64,000 nt of DNA from Phyto melanocephala (GCA_941918925.1 OW799237.1:11451201-11515200), one strand, 5' to 3'. Shown: positions 48,768 to 58,200, numbered from the stretch's first letter. Program-made: numbers and translations. The notes: generated by a model from the sequence alone, not told the origin.

Positions 48768-51700
48768 TTATGGGCGAATATCAGAAGCATGATACTTCCC
48801 TATGTAATTTCCCCGAAGATCCTCCAACTCATAAATAGTGTTTCCAATCTTCTTCCTTATCCTACACTTAACGAACTTCGGGTTAAATTTAGCGTTAATG
48901 CCCTTTCGGAAGTCGCTCTGCGCGTGGTTCTTCCTAAAAACTTCCTGGCCTTCAACGAAATTCACTGGCTTGGACCTTGTGTTATAGGTCCTACATGCTT
49001 TCTCATGAGCCACATTTAGGTTCTCGCTTATCTTGTCGCGAATGTGCTGTAGTCGGTCGCTCCTCGCGACAGGTGTGTCGTCGGAAAGCATATTCAAGCG
49101 ATCCAGTAGGGAGTAGCTCGATCCATTTGTGATCATGTTCTGACCGAAAACCGCGTAGTATGGGGAACACCCTATAGCGGAATGAAAGTCGCTACGCAAT
49201 ATTTGCAAAATGTCCGGTATTTTCCTATCCCAGTTCGTATGATCTGGCTCATCCTTAAGAAAATAACGAATTTTAGAAATTACTTCCCTATTTGCCCTTT
49301 CAGAGGCATTTGCTTGTGGTGAATAGAACCCTGTGGTCACATGGGTAATGCCGTACACGGAAAGAAATTCCTCTATCTCCTTAGAGGTGAATTGTTTAGC
49401 GTTATCGCTGTGAATGAACTGTGGCACACAAAAAGTGCAGAAAATTTCATTTCGGAGGAACTCTATTACGTTTACGGATGTTGCCGATTTCATGGGCTTC
49501 AGGAACAGAAATTTGGTTAGGTGGTCTATCACGATAAACAGTTGACAGTTTTTCGCTTTGGTACAAGGGTACGGGCCTAAAAAATCGCAGTACAATCTCT
49601 GAAAAGGACGGGTCGTCAAAATTTGTTTTCCCATAGGTGGGCGAAGGATTTGGTTCGTAGGCTTTATCGTTTTGCAGACATCGCATTGTCTGATATATGT
49701 CCTCACGTCACGAGCCATTTGCGGCCAGAAATACTTCTGCCTAATTCTAAACAACGTTTTATTAAAGCCACCATGACATCCTTCCTCGTGAGCAGACTTG
49801 ATTGTATCTGTGACTAAAGATTTCGGTAACCAAAGTCTCCAAAGATCGCCTTCGTTGGTAACTCCATTTCGGAATCTAACTCGTTTGTAAACATAGTTCT
49901 CGGACAGACACAAATCTGGAAGATCATTACCGTTCTCACGAATTTTATTTCTTAAGTCATTGTATTCGGGACTGTCAAATTCAGGGGACGAAATATCAAC
50001 TTCGGGTGGATTGCAGTTCAGTTCAAGCGCATCTACGTCAAATCTCGAGAGGGTATCGGGTACAACGTTCAAGGACCCCTTTCTATGTTCCATGGTAAAA
50101 TCAAAGTGTTGGAGTTTTAAGCTCCATCGGGCTAGTCTGCCTGACAAATCCTTCTGGCTCATGAGCCAGCGGAGGCTTGAGTGGTCTGTGACAATTTTGA
50201 ATGGGAGACCTTCGACGTACTGTCTAAAACGTTTGACACAAATAACGGCCGCTAGACATTCTAGTTCCGTTACCGTATAGTTTCGCTGTGCCTTATTCAG
50301 CTTTTGCGAAACGAACGCGATTGGGTGCTCCTTACTCTCGTCATCGAGCTGGTATAAAACTCCCCCAACACCGATGCGTGATGCATCGCATTGTATTACG
50401 AACTCTTTACTGAAGTCCGGTTGAGCCAGTACAGGGGCGTTTGACAAGGCAGATTTAAGTTTCTCGAACGATTCGGTGGCTTGAGCAGATAAACGAAACG
50501 GTTTGTTTGACTTACGCAAACAATCCGTAAGTGGGCCTGCGAGGTCTGAAAAATTGCTTATAAAAGCACGATACCAATTTGCCATGCCCACGAAACGCCT
50601 AACCTGCTTAGGAGTTTTCGGAATAGGGAATTTAACAATGCCCTCAACTTTGCCTGGGTCAACTTTCAAATTTCCACCACCAATCCGATAACCTAAATAT
50701 CTTATCTCACGTTGGCAGAATTTACTCTTACCTACATTGATGGTCAAGCCGGCAGATTTTAAGCACTGGGCAACCTCTGAAAGTAATTTCAGGTGGGTAT
50801 CGAAATCTTGACTGCACACTAGAAGATCGTCAAGGTAAATAAAGACGTTATCCCTTAATTTCGCGGGAATTGCCCTGTCCATTAGACGACTCATCGTCTG
50901 GGGACCGTTACAGACACCAAAAGGCATGACCCTATATTGGTACAGGGATCGTCCCGGTACCGCGAAAGCTGTTTTCTCCTTGGATGTTTCTGATAACTTT
51001 ATCTGGAAGAATGCATCCTTTAAGTCGATGCCGCTGATATAATGCGTGTCCTTCAAACGACTGAGTAGGCCATTTATATGTGGTAACGGATACGAGTCCT
51101 TTTTCGTCAGAGAGTTTATTTTCCGACAATCAAGACAAAGTCTTATTTTTCCGGGCTTACGAACGGTTACTATGGGGCTACACCAAGGGGAATTTGACTC
51201 CTCTATCACACCAAGAGCCAGTAATCGGTCCAGTTCCTCGTAGACCTCAGCTTGTCTAGGGGGCGAGAGAGGATAGTGTTTTTGTTTGACAGGTGTGGCG
51301 TCCCCTGTATCGATGTGGTGTTCGAGTAAGGGTGTGCACCCAAGGCCCAATTTTTCATAAGAAGGAAATTTCGCGATAACACGCTCGAGGCTTAATTTCT
51401 CTTCTGGGCCTAAACTATGGAAATTTGACTCGGAGTCGCTAACGAGCTCCGCGCATTCGAAATCTGAAAATATTTGTGGAGCTAGAGCGTATGCCTTCCA
51501 AAAGTCTATGCCGAGATAACCTACTTGAGACAAATTTGGTACGATGTAAAATACTATGGACCTTGTTACCCCTTTAAAGGTGACCGGTAGTATGCAATAC
51601 CCCGCAACTTCATTTTTCGAACCGTTTGCGGTTAAAATGTTAGACCTAATTTCCCTTAATTGAATGTTATTCCTTTTTACAAAGTCTAAACTGCCTTTCC

Positions 51701-52157
51701 CTAAAACGGATACGTTGGCACCAGAGTCTAGAAGACAAAATAATTCCTCATCAAAAATTTTAATAAGAGCAAAAGGCCTGCCATCATTTCGATCTGGCAA
51801 ACATGTGGATTCAATGATTTTCCTAAATTTGAGTCTATTACAATAACGCTGTCTGCACTTAAGAATCTGTGGTGAGATTCCAGGGTTACTAGTAGCCTTG
51901 CCAAAAGATAAGTTCTGTCTATAATCATGCAGAGAATAAGTTTGTACGTCAGGTGGTTGTAGAGCAGGTAATTGTGCGTCTGGTTTGTTAGTCAGACTGG
52001 GAGGTAAGTCCCTCTGTGAAGGCTTACACTCTTTGCTGGATAGAAACTCGGGATTTAATGGGAGGAACGAGCATCCCCGGTCGCCCACTCGCTCCGTCGC
52101 TTGTTTCCCGCATGAGGACCAATACACTTGAGAGTAGTTACTCCTCTTTGTCCGCAT
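48768..52157 (-). CDS. pol: Pol polyprotein (protease, RT, RNase H, integrase)
   Basis: An uninterrupted 1129-codon frame carries all Pol functions for reverse transcription and integration of the element. Aspartic protease: LLDSGANVSVLG at 142-153. Reverse transcriptase: residues about 295-545, with LCLDCRKIN at 340-348, MPFGVCNGP at 411-419 and the YLDD active site at 441-444. RNase H: D590, E631, D658 and the late D701. Integrase: zinc-binding H790/H795 with C825/C828, then catalytic D858, D918 and E953. D918 and E953 have 34 residues between them, one fewer than the classical DD35E spacing. A basic C-terminal tail follows. No chromodomain is seen. Translation is expected not from the Met at 52157 but through a -1 frameshift from gag at 52103-52109; the residues before Gln19-Ala20 overlap gag's zinc-knuckle coding. 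No stops or frameshifts are visible, so the copy may be functional. Confidence 0.95.
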   Translation of the reverse strand: MRTKRSNYSQVYWSSCGKQATERVGDRGCSFLPLNPEFLSSKECKPSQRDLPPSLTNKPDAQLPALQPPDVQTYSLHDYRQNLSFGKATSNPGISPQILKCRQRYCNRLKFRKIIESTCLPDRNDGRPFALIKIFDEELFCLLDSGANVSVLGKGSLDFVKRNNIQLREIRSNILTANGSKNEVAGYCILPVTFKGVTRSIVFYIVPNLSQVGYLGIDFWKAYALAPQIFSDFECAELVSDSESNFHSLGPEEKLSLERVIAKFPSYEKLGLGCTPLLEHHIDTGDATPVKQKHYPLSPPRQAEVYEELDRLLALGVIEESNSPWCSPIVTVRKPGKIRLCLDCRKINSLTKKDSYPLPHINGLLSRLKDTHYISGIDLKDAFFQIKLSETSKEKTAFAVPGRSLYQYRVMPFGVCNGPQTMSRLMDRAIPAKLRDNVFIYLDDLLVCSQDFDTHLKLLSEVAQCLKSAGLTINVGKSKFCQREIRYLGYRIGGGNLKVDPGKVEGIVKFPIPKTPKQVRRFVGMANWYRAFISNFSDLAGPLTDCLRKSNKPFRLSAQATESFEKLKSALSNAPVLAQPDFSKEFVIQCDASRIGVGGVLYQLDDESKEHPIAFVSQKLNKAQRNYTVTELECLAAVICVKRFRQYVEGLPFKIVTDHSSLRWLMSQKDLSGRLARWSLKLQHFDFTMEHRKGSLNVVPDTLSRFDVDALELNCNPPEVDISSPEFDSPEYNDLRNKIRENGNDLPDLCLSENYVYKRVRFRNGVTNEGDLWRLWLPKSLVTDTIKSAHEEGCHGGFNKTLFRIRQKYFWPQMARDVRTYIRQCDVCKTIKPTNQILRPPMGKQILTTRPFQRLYCDFLGPYPCTKAKNCQLFIVIDHLTKFLFLKPMKSATSVNVIEFLRNEIFCTFCVPQFIHSDNAKQFTSKEIEEFLSVYGITHVTTGFYSPQANASERANREVISKIRYFLKDEPDHTNWDRKIPDILQILRSDFHSAIGCSPYYAVFGQNMITNGSSYSLLDRLNMLSDDTPVARSDRLQHIRDKISENLNVAHEKACRTYNTRSKPVNFVEGQEVFRKNHAQSDFRKGINAKFNPKFVKCRIRKKIGNTIYELEDLRGNYIGKYHASDIRP
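52050..52109 (-). promoter_or_regulatory. -1 ribosomal frameshift signal between gag and pol
   Basis: In gag's frame the sequence reads GCG GGA AAC, so the heptamer G-GGA-AAC (52103-52109) fits X-XXY-YYZ; slipping back gives GGG AAA CAA, which is pol's frame (Gly-Lys-Gln). A 7-nt spacer AAGCGAC is followed by GGAGCGAG (52088-52095), which pairs with CTCGTTCC (52064-52071) over 8 bp with one G-U and a 16-nt loop. Loop GGGAT (52073-52077) can pair with ATCCC (52050-52054), allowing an H-type pseudoknot. GGGAAAC is an established retroviral slippery sequence. Gag's own stop lies at 52055-52057, inside the second loop. Confidence 0.85.
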
Positions 52158-53545
52158 TTGTAGCAGAAAACATGGCGAGTTTCTTCAGGACAATATATGT
52201 AGCTATGCCCAAGCTGAAGGCAGTTCCAGCATTTTATCTTGGAATAATCACCCCTCACCCAAGTCTTGTTTAACTTTAAAGCCTCGACCTGCGGATCGGA
52301 TTCTGCGTCGGAATCTTCGGGTTCCGGTTCAACGGCAATTTCGTGTACCTGTCGTTGCCGACTAAATGTAGTAGCTTTATTTTCGGATACAACCTTCTCG
52401 GCTTTTCTAGCTAGGTCGCGAAGCTTCCCTAAATCCCTGGGGTCTGAAATAAAAAGCATGACTTTAAGGTCGGGGAGTACGTTTTTCTTGATAATTTCTA
52501 TCACGGAAGTGTCCGGCAAGGGATCTGACAATCTGAGGTTTAAACGAACAATAAAGGAGTGGAAGTCGTCATAACTTTCCTTTGGAAGCTGTTTTCTGGT
52601 GGACATCTTCAATAGAATTTCGTGGTCACTTTCGAGAGACCCAAATTCTTTTAAAAGAGCAGCCCTTAACATTGGGTAAGTCGCTCTTTGATTTTGCTTG
52701 ACATAGTCCCAGTAAAATGTTTCAGCCTTCCCCGTAACAAACAGGTGAAAATTTGACATAAGGTGGTCATGTGGACATTGCGATCGCCCAGTAAGTGTGT
52801 CTATCTTAAATAAAAAGTCTGAAACGCTACCTTCGCCACTATATGAAACTTTCCAGTCCTTCAATTTAAAATTTAAGCCAGAAGAAGCATACGAGAATGA
52901 GTTCGAATGAGAGCCAGATGGCTGAACGTTAATACCAGGAGTTCCCGAGGTAGATCTTCCATTGTGGGCTACCCCTACGGACTCCTTAAGAGCGGTGAAT
53001 TCTCGTCTGAATTCCTCTTGCGTATTTCTCATAGCTTCTTGGAAGTATGCCATCAGGGTCTGAATCGTATTATCATTTGAAGGCTGTTGGTCCCCCTCTT
53101 GACTAGTGTTATGGGTGGCCATTTCCGTTTGATTTTCGGATGGTAATATAGGGACTGATTTTTCCAAAGTTCTCGCGTCTAAGTTCGGTAATGAATGAGC
53201 AAAAGTATCGCCTTTGGGAATTTTACTCCTAGTATCTGTATTGTCAGATGAAATTGAAACTAATGAAGAAGAGACAGACGAGGACCTCAAGGCCCTAATG
53301 CTTGTGGTAGATTGCGAATTTACTGAACCTGAAAAGGATTTTCTGGTTAATGAAGCTGCTCCTCTTCCCCTACCTTTTGCCGAGGACGGACTACGACTTA
53401 CAACTTGTACTCTACCTCTACCGGATAAATCTACTAAATTGGGATTAGTTACTGTACGCGGCGGATTCCTAGATGTGCTTTGCCGAGTGTTGGGTTTGTG
53501 CATAATGTGCCCGCGACACAAAAAAAAAGGAATTTTTATTTGCAA
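52055..53545 (-). CDS. gag: Gag polyprotein with zinc knuckles
   Basis: A 496-codon intact frame encodes the structural protein that packages element RNA. The first 150 residues are Ser/Arg/Gly-rich and probably disordered. A central retrotransposon-Gag region runs over residues about 230-380 (FLFKIDTLTG, AETFYWDYV, and a DPLPD helix block). An acidic stretch (EPEPEDSDAESDP) precedes the nucleocapsid. Knuckle 1 is CWNCLQLGHSYIYC at 439-452 (C-x2-C-x4-H-x4-C). Knuckle 2, CYKCGQRGVTTLKC at 461-474, has Val where His is expected. Translation may start at the first Met or at Met15 (HIMHKPN); the second lies just after a GC-rich patch. The end overlaps pol by about 100 bp and holds the frameshift site. 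A functional copy is plausible. Confidence 0.92.
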   Translation of the reverse strand: MQIKIPFFLCRGHIMHKPNTRQSTSRNPPRTVTNPNLVDLSGRGRVQVVSRSPSSAKGRGRGAASLTRKSFSGSVNSQSTTSIRALRSSSVSSSLVSISSDNTDTRSKIPKGDTFAHSLPNLDARTLEKSVPILPSENQTEMATHNTSQEGDQQPSNDNTIQTLMAYFQEAMRNTQEEFRREFTALKESVGVAHNGRSTSGTPGINVQPSGSHSNSFSYASSGLNFKLKDWKVSYSGEGSVSDFLFKIDTLTGRSQCPHDHLMSNFHLFVTGKAETFYWDYVKQNQRATYPMLRAALLKEFGSLESDHEILLKMSTRKQLPKESYDDFHSFIVRLNLRLSDPLPDTSVIEIIKKNVLPDLKVMLFISDPRDLGKLRDLARKAEKVVSENKATTFSRQRQVHEIAVEPEPEDSDAESDPQVEALKLNKTWVRGDYSKIKCWNCLQLGHSYIYCPEETRHVFCYKCGQRGVTTLKCIGPHAGNKRRSEWATGDARSSH

Positions 53546-55082
53546 GGGGGAAAAGAAAAAAGATTCTATACGTGTAGCCTTTATCGCGTATGGGAACTTG
53601 ATTAATGGTAGTTTAGAAAAGATTTAAAAAAATAAAAAAAAACATTTTGAAAAATCACTAAAAAAATGTTGTGAAAAGTCGTGAAAAAAAAACTGAAAGC
53701 AAATTTTAATCGTGAAGAAAAAAAAAATTTTCTTGCAAAGCCAAATTTTTTTATCATGAGGATAAAATAATTTTTCTTGCAAAATTTAATTTTTTTAATC
53801 GTGAAGATAAAATAATTTTTCTTGTGAAGATAATAATGAAGATAATTTTTAATCAAGAAGATAAAATAACTCCCTTTTTTTCCTTTTTGCGAAAACAAAT
53901 TTTAATCGTGAGGAAAAAAAAAGTTTTAAAAAAATAAATTTTAATAGTGATAAAAAAGTTAATCTTGAGAAAACAAATTGGTTTGTTTTTTCCAAGTTAT
54001 TTTAAATTCCCGTTATTTTAAAAAAAATATTTTTTATTTAAAATGGGATTAAATTTATTTGAAAAAAAATTCAATTAATATACATATATTAATTTAATTT
54101 TGAAAAAAATTTTTGTTTACTGGGAAAAAAATATTCTTTTTTTTCGTAATTTGAATGAAATTAAACCTAAAAAAAATTATATTTGTGTTATGGAATAATA
54201 TAACTTAAATGAAATTATAAAAAAAAATTAAAATCGTACGGAGGAGGAATGATGGGTGCTGTGGTTGCCAAACGGTGATCACATTGTTCTATACGTCGAG
54301 AATGCTAAGATACAATAGTATGCTGACTCTTCTCGTTACTGATTGGCTAATCAGTTTCCTACTTTTCTCAGAAAAACTGATGACTCAATCAATTAAAATA
54401 GAACGTGTTAAAAAAAAATCACAATTAAAAAAAATACGTATTCTGATAGGGAAATTACAGAAATATTTAATAATTCTTTTATTCGAAATGTTTTCTAATA
54501 TTGGGACATGATCGCAACGATGACTGCTCGACTAGTTGTCGTCAGCTCGGACTTATCATATCTCCGACATAAAAAAAAATAAAATTCGAAGGTGTTACCG
54601 AATATCTTGAAATAATTGTTGTTCGCCAATCTTGCGTCGCAAATGATACCAGGTTTACATGCCCAGAAATCATGACTTACGCTAGTCAACGAACAATCAC
54701 TATTTCCAATTTCCCTTTATTTTAGCGTCGCAAATGAATCCAGGTTTAGTCTCCCAGAAATCATGACTTACGCCAAATAAAAGAAAATTTAATTATTCGA
54801 GCCCTATATACGATTACGTAAACTTACGTTTGCATTACGTCAACGATGTGTTACTTCAGGTGGAAAAAAAAATAATTTACATTGTTAAATTCGTTTCGTG
54901 TTAAGTAAAATTTATTTTCCGTTAGGTAAAATAAATCTTACAAAAACAAGTTTTGCTTTACGTTGGGCTAATATTAGCCTCACGTTTTGCAAATGCCTTG
55001 CGTTGGGCTAACATTAACCTCACTTTGTGCAAATTGCTTTGCGTTGGGCTAACATTAACCTCACTTTGTGCAAATTGCTTTG
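53546..55082 (-). other. Leader (5' untranslated) region of the Ty3/gypsy element
   Basis: The 1.5 kb between PBS and gag has no long frame. It contains a block of degenerate AT-rich repeats at about 53630-53960 (AATCGTGAAGATAAAATAAT variants, on the plus strand), a direct repeat of about 60 bp at 54632-54690 and 54724-54782 (GCGTCGCAAATGA-CCAGGTT, then CAGAAATCATGACTTACGC), and the 41-bp repeats next to the PBS. Packaging or translation signals would be expected here, but I cannot point to one. Confidence 0.7.
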
Positions 55083-55090
55083 CGTTGGGC
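54961..55090 (-). repeat. 41-bp tandem repeats overlapping the primer binding site
   Basis: CGTTGGGC occurs at 54961, 55001, 55042 and 55083, spaced 40-41 bp. The intervening TAACATTAACCTCACTTTGT and GCAAATTGCTTT are nearly identical in the inner two units and diverged in the outermost. Each unit therefore repeats GCCCAACG, the core of the tRNA-Lys PBS, but only the LTR-proximal one has the full TGGCGCCCAACG. Confidence 0.9.
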
Positions 55091-55094
55091 GCCA
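55083..55094 (-). promoter_or_regulatory. Primer binding site, tRNA-Lys type
   Basis: In element orientation the 5' LTR ends ...CGTAACA, then TAGA, then TGGCGCCCAACG. The TGGCGCCCAAC string is the known PBS of gypsy, which uses tRNA-Lys. The match extends 12 nt here before diverging (next bases CAAAGC). The 4-nt gap from the LTR end is slightly wide but seen in this group. Confidence 0.82.
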
Positions 55095-55098
55095 TCTA

Positions 55099-57163
55099 TG
55101 TTACGTGCCGGTATTTTCCGACTACCAAATACAAAAATAATAAAAGCGAAACATACCCACGCCAAATATTGGGTTAAGGGCGTGAAAGGCGGTTGCCAGC
55201 TAGCTCGAGCAAAAAGGTCAGTGGTTCTCAACCCGGGGTATTTGGCACGTGAACATATGACCGTACTCTACACACCTTTAGAGTACGGGAAATTTTTAAA
55301 CAAAGCCTTTAAAATCTAACATCGCTGTCGTTATGCAAACGTTGGCATGACCAGGTGGATCGTCACGCCAGGTACTATTGTTTTCCCTCCCGCAATTTGC
55401 TCCTATGACAGACCAAGTACCTTAAATTTTATGTCTGTCCCAATATTGTGATCACCCGCTCAGCGCATTCCACTTACCTCCAACATTCCTCCTCTAATAG
55501 AAAAAATTTAAAATTTCATAGTTCAAAAAAAAAATTTATTTTTACAATTTTAAATATTTGCCATTATTGTTCGTAATAAAAAATACAATTATTCGGTATA
55601 TATACTTTATAATTAATATTAACAATAGAATTAATAATAATATTAGTGTAATAATAAAATAATTATAATAACGATACTTAGCAAAATAATGTTGTTGGTG
55701 ATGGGTTGTTGCTGATGAACTTGTCGTTGCTGATAAACTTGTCGTTGCTGGAGAACTTGTCCTTGCTGATGAACTTGTCGCTGCTGATGAACTGGTCGCT
55801 GCTGATGAACTGGTCGTTGCTGGAGAACTTGTCGTTACTTTTTTATATATTTGTATTTGTTAAATATTTTGGATATATTAAATTGACGATATCTGCCTTA
55901 ACACTGTATTAAAATTTGCAGTACATACTTTGTGTTATTTTTAACCAAATTTAACATTTACAAAGTAAGAATATTTTTCTTATTGTTAGTGAATAATTTA
56001 ATTATTTAATTTTGTTGTTAAGTGCCTTATAGTTTGTTGTTATTGTTTGTTGCTTTGTCTATAACTTTTCAGCTGTTTTGCTAATAAAACGAACTGTTTC
56101 TGGTTTTTTCGTTTTGTGCTTCTTCAACACACATTAATACACATGTTCATATCTATACACGTTTTTTTTTGTAATCAGTTTATAATTTTGCTTTTGCAAC
56201 ACTAATGACTTGTTTAATTTTTTTTTTGATTTATGTTTGATTTTAAATAATATAATTTTAAAACAAATGAAAAACTTATTGAATAATAAGGCATTTAGTT
56301 TTATCTATACACACACACGAATATGTTTTTTGTGAACAAATTTAACGTTTTAGTAACCTTTTTACTTTATTTGTAAAGTTTGTAAATTTTATTTAGAATT
56401 AATTTGTTTTTCCACAAATGCAATTTGTTTTCAAGTTCACAGAAGTTTTATATTTTTACTATAGTTAAAACTATCCACGAAAACTGAGTACACTCAATAG
56501 TTCACCATGAAACTCCCCGTTAAAACTACTGCTTTAGTGTCTTTTAAGTAATGGGAAATTTAATAGAATTTATATTTGCTACTTTTTAATATTTATTTAC
56601 CCGCCGATGTCTAAAACGCAACCGTCCTTCTTAACTTCAAAAAACCAAGTGTCTGCTTTCAACTTTTTTAATCTGACTTTCTTTTTTTCCCTTCAACCGT
56701 AAGGTTGCCAGTAGGTGATCTTGCCTGCCGAGCCCTTGTACAATTTATGCAAAATCAGCAAATCGCTGAAATGCGTCACTTGCAGAATCTTTTCTCTTTT
56801 CCATTCCCTTCTTTTTCAAAACCGGTTTGATATGTGTCGTGCTGCTATTGGTCAAATAATCTAACGGTAAACTGAGGTGATGACATTTATAAGAGGAGAC
56901 GTAAGGACATGAGAGGTGACAAAACTTTTCATTTGTGATCGTCTATCGAAACTCATATAAAAAAAATTGGTTGCCAAGCGTAACAGTTGCATATGTATAT
57001 GTACATGCCTGTTCATATATATATGTGCGTGCATATATGCAAATATGTAAAGTCGTAAAAGAAACGTAAAATTACCGAGCCTTGCCAGAAAATTTAAGTG
57101 TGTAATCTTGAAAGGCATAGGAGGTTTAAAAAAAAAGTTAATAACAAAAAAAAATCCGTAACA
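55099..57163 (-). repeat. 5' LTR of the Ty3/gypsy element (2065 bp)
   Basis: Upstream LTR in element orientation, starting at 57163 with TGTTACGG and ending at 55099. Transcription of the element should begin within it and run towards lower coordinates. Promoter and poly(A) signals cannot be fixed by eye in such AT-rich DNA; TATATATACC on the element strand near 55600 is one TATA-like candidate. Short open frames within it are also present in the other LTR and show no domain. Confidence 0.95.
55708..55833. repeat. 18-bp tandem repeat in the 5' LTR, seven units
   Basis: Identical array to 47110-47235, with the same unit variants in the same order, as expected of LTRs copied from one template. 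Confidence 0.9.
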
Positions 57164-57167
57164 TGTT

Positions 57168-57450
57168 CTAAAGTTTTATCCCCTTCTTCGCATGATCTGT
57201 ATGTTGTTAATCCCCCAAGTGTTGGTCTTATCGATTATGGAATCTTTTTTGTTTTCTTTAGATTTGTGTTTCCTAAAGTGTATTCGTCACTTTCCCGACA
57301 TCAGAAATTTGTATGAATACCTGTTCTTCTGTGGTAAAGATTTAAGATAATCCAAAAGGACTTGGCATCTTCCAAAGTGCTGTTATACAAAGATGATCCC
57401 ATTTTGGATAGTTTATCGAGTTTTTCGTTTTCGATTATGTGAAGCACTAC
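57168..57450 (-). pseudogene. LINE relic continued, right of the LTR element
   Basis: Picks up the LINE alignment exactly where 46500 leaves it: CTAAAGTTTTATCCCCTTCT corresponds to CCAAGGTCTCATCCTCTTCC near 59561. It passes TCGTCACTTTCCCGACATCA (compare TTGTCACCTTACCGACATCA near 59744) and ends at the RNase H start region with CCCATTTTGGATAGTTTATC. Internal deletions and stops show an old copy. Confidence 0.75.
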
Positions 57451-57578
57451 CTTAAGCCATTTATTTATTAAAAAAATTGTCTTTTAGTAATTGCTCCGCT
57501 TTTATCCTAGCGGTAATATAAGCGTTTGTAATTTTAAAATTAAACAAAAAAATAAATAAAACAACACCTCACATCAGC
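57451..57578. other. Short AT-rich spacer
   Basis: Nothing recognised between the LINE relic and the GST-like fragment. Confidence 0.5.
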
Positions 57579-57707
57579 GCATTCGAGGTTGCTGGTTTCA
57601 ACTTTATTAAATACGCCAATATTGCTAAATGGTACGATACTGATAAGACTGTTGCTCTCGATTTCGCTGTAAACTATGAAGGTTTCTTGAAACTCAAGGA
57701 ATTCTAG
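57579..57707 (+). pseudogene. Delta-class glutathione S-transferase C-terminal fragment
   Basis: Forty-two sense codons and a TAG read AFEVAGFNFIKYANIAKWYD, then TDKTVALDFAVNYEGFLKLK and EF. This follows the C-terminal helices of insect Delta GSTs, in which S-T-F-E-V-A, K-Y-A-N, W-Y, a lysine, N-x-x-G-x-L and a final K-K-x-F occur at the same spacing. GSTs conjugate glutathione to electrophiles and detoxify insecticides; this fragment lacks the whole N-terminal glutathione-binding domain. The upstream DNA is TE relic, with no matching coding sequence or pyrimidine-rich splice acceptor, so it is more likely a captured or broken gene piece than a last exon. The absence of stops suggests that it is not ancient. 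Confidence 0.62.
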
Positions 57708-57834
57708 AAATTCTTCAACTTGATTAGAAGCTTTAGATTTAATATTTCATGTAAATGTTGCCAGCGTCTTCGATTTTGGAGAATTATGGCCGGTATCTCT
57801 CTTAAAGTATTTGTAATATGTTCACATATTTCCA

Positions 57835-58200
57835 CAAAAGATAGTCTAAATGGATAAAATTATATGATCTTGGCGACTAATGGACTGCTTCCAAGCATGC
57901 AATCAATTGCTCATGAAACTTGTCTTTCAATAATTTCATCGTATCGCATACCAGGCGTCATATAGCACAGTCTTGTTGAAACCACATGTCAACTAAGTCC
58001 ACTTCTTTGATTTGAAGCTATCGCAATCGATCTTGCTCCGTTGACTATAATACAAACCTAATTGTTGATAAAAGTGATGAATTTTTATATCACGATCTTT
58101 ACTGACATTGACCGATACCAGAATATTTTTCCCCCCGGTGCTCCCAAAAAACCAATAATAAAATTTTTTGCCAGTCGAACGGATAAATTTTTTTCAATTT
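57835..58200 (-). pseudogene. Tc1/mariner transposase C-terminal relic
   Basis: The minus strand reads VNGARSI, then DMWFQQDCAI (family DMWFQQDGAT; catalytic Asp kept, Gly to Cys), MKLLKDKFHEQLI, VH-SPRSYNFIHLDYLLW (family VNWPPRSCDLTPLDYFLW). Stops at the CHTA and NW positions and frame changes upstream disable it. TIRs were not recognised. Confidence 0.68.

Larger units (their letters stand above)
46501..57163 (-). mobile_element. Complete Ty3/gypsy LTR retrotransposon (Ulysses/Osvaldo-like)
   Basis: A 10,663-bp element read on the minus strand: 5' LTR (55099-57163), tRNA-Lys-type PBS, 1.5 kb leader, gag, -1 frameshift site, pol, about 200 bp, 3' LTR (46501-48568). LTRs start TGTTACGG and end CGTAACA in element orientation. 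TGTT at 46497-46500 and 57164-57167 is the 4-bp target-site duplication. Pol order protease-RT-RNase H-integrase places it in Ty3/gypsy. Both reading frames are intact and there is no env frame. LTRs of about 2.07 kb, total near 10.7 kb and a Lys primer recall Ulysses and Osvaldo of Drosophila; this lineage assignment is from memory of those features, not from a tree. Confidence 0.95.

Noticed and set aside
48503..48838. Open frame overlapping the LTR edge and pol end on the plus strand
   Set aside because: Antisense to pol and low-complexity; no domain. Other plus-strand frames across 48762-53627 are likewise shadows of gag and pol.
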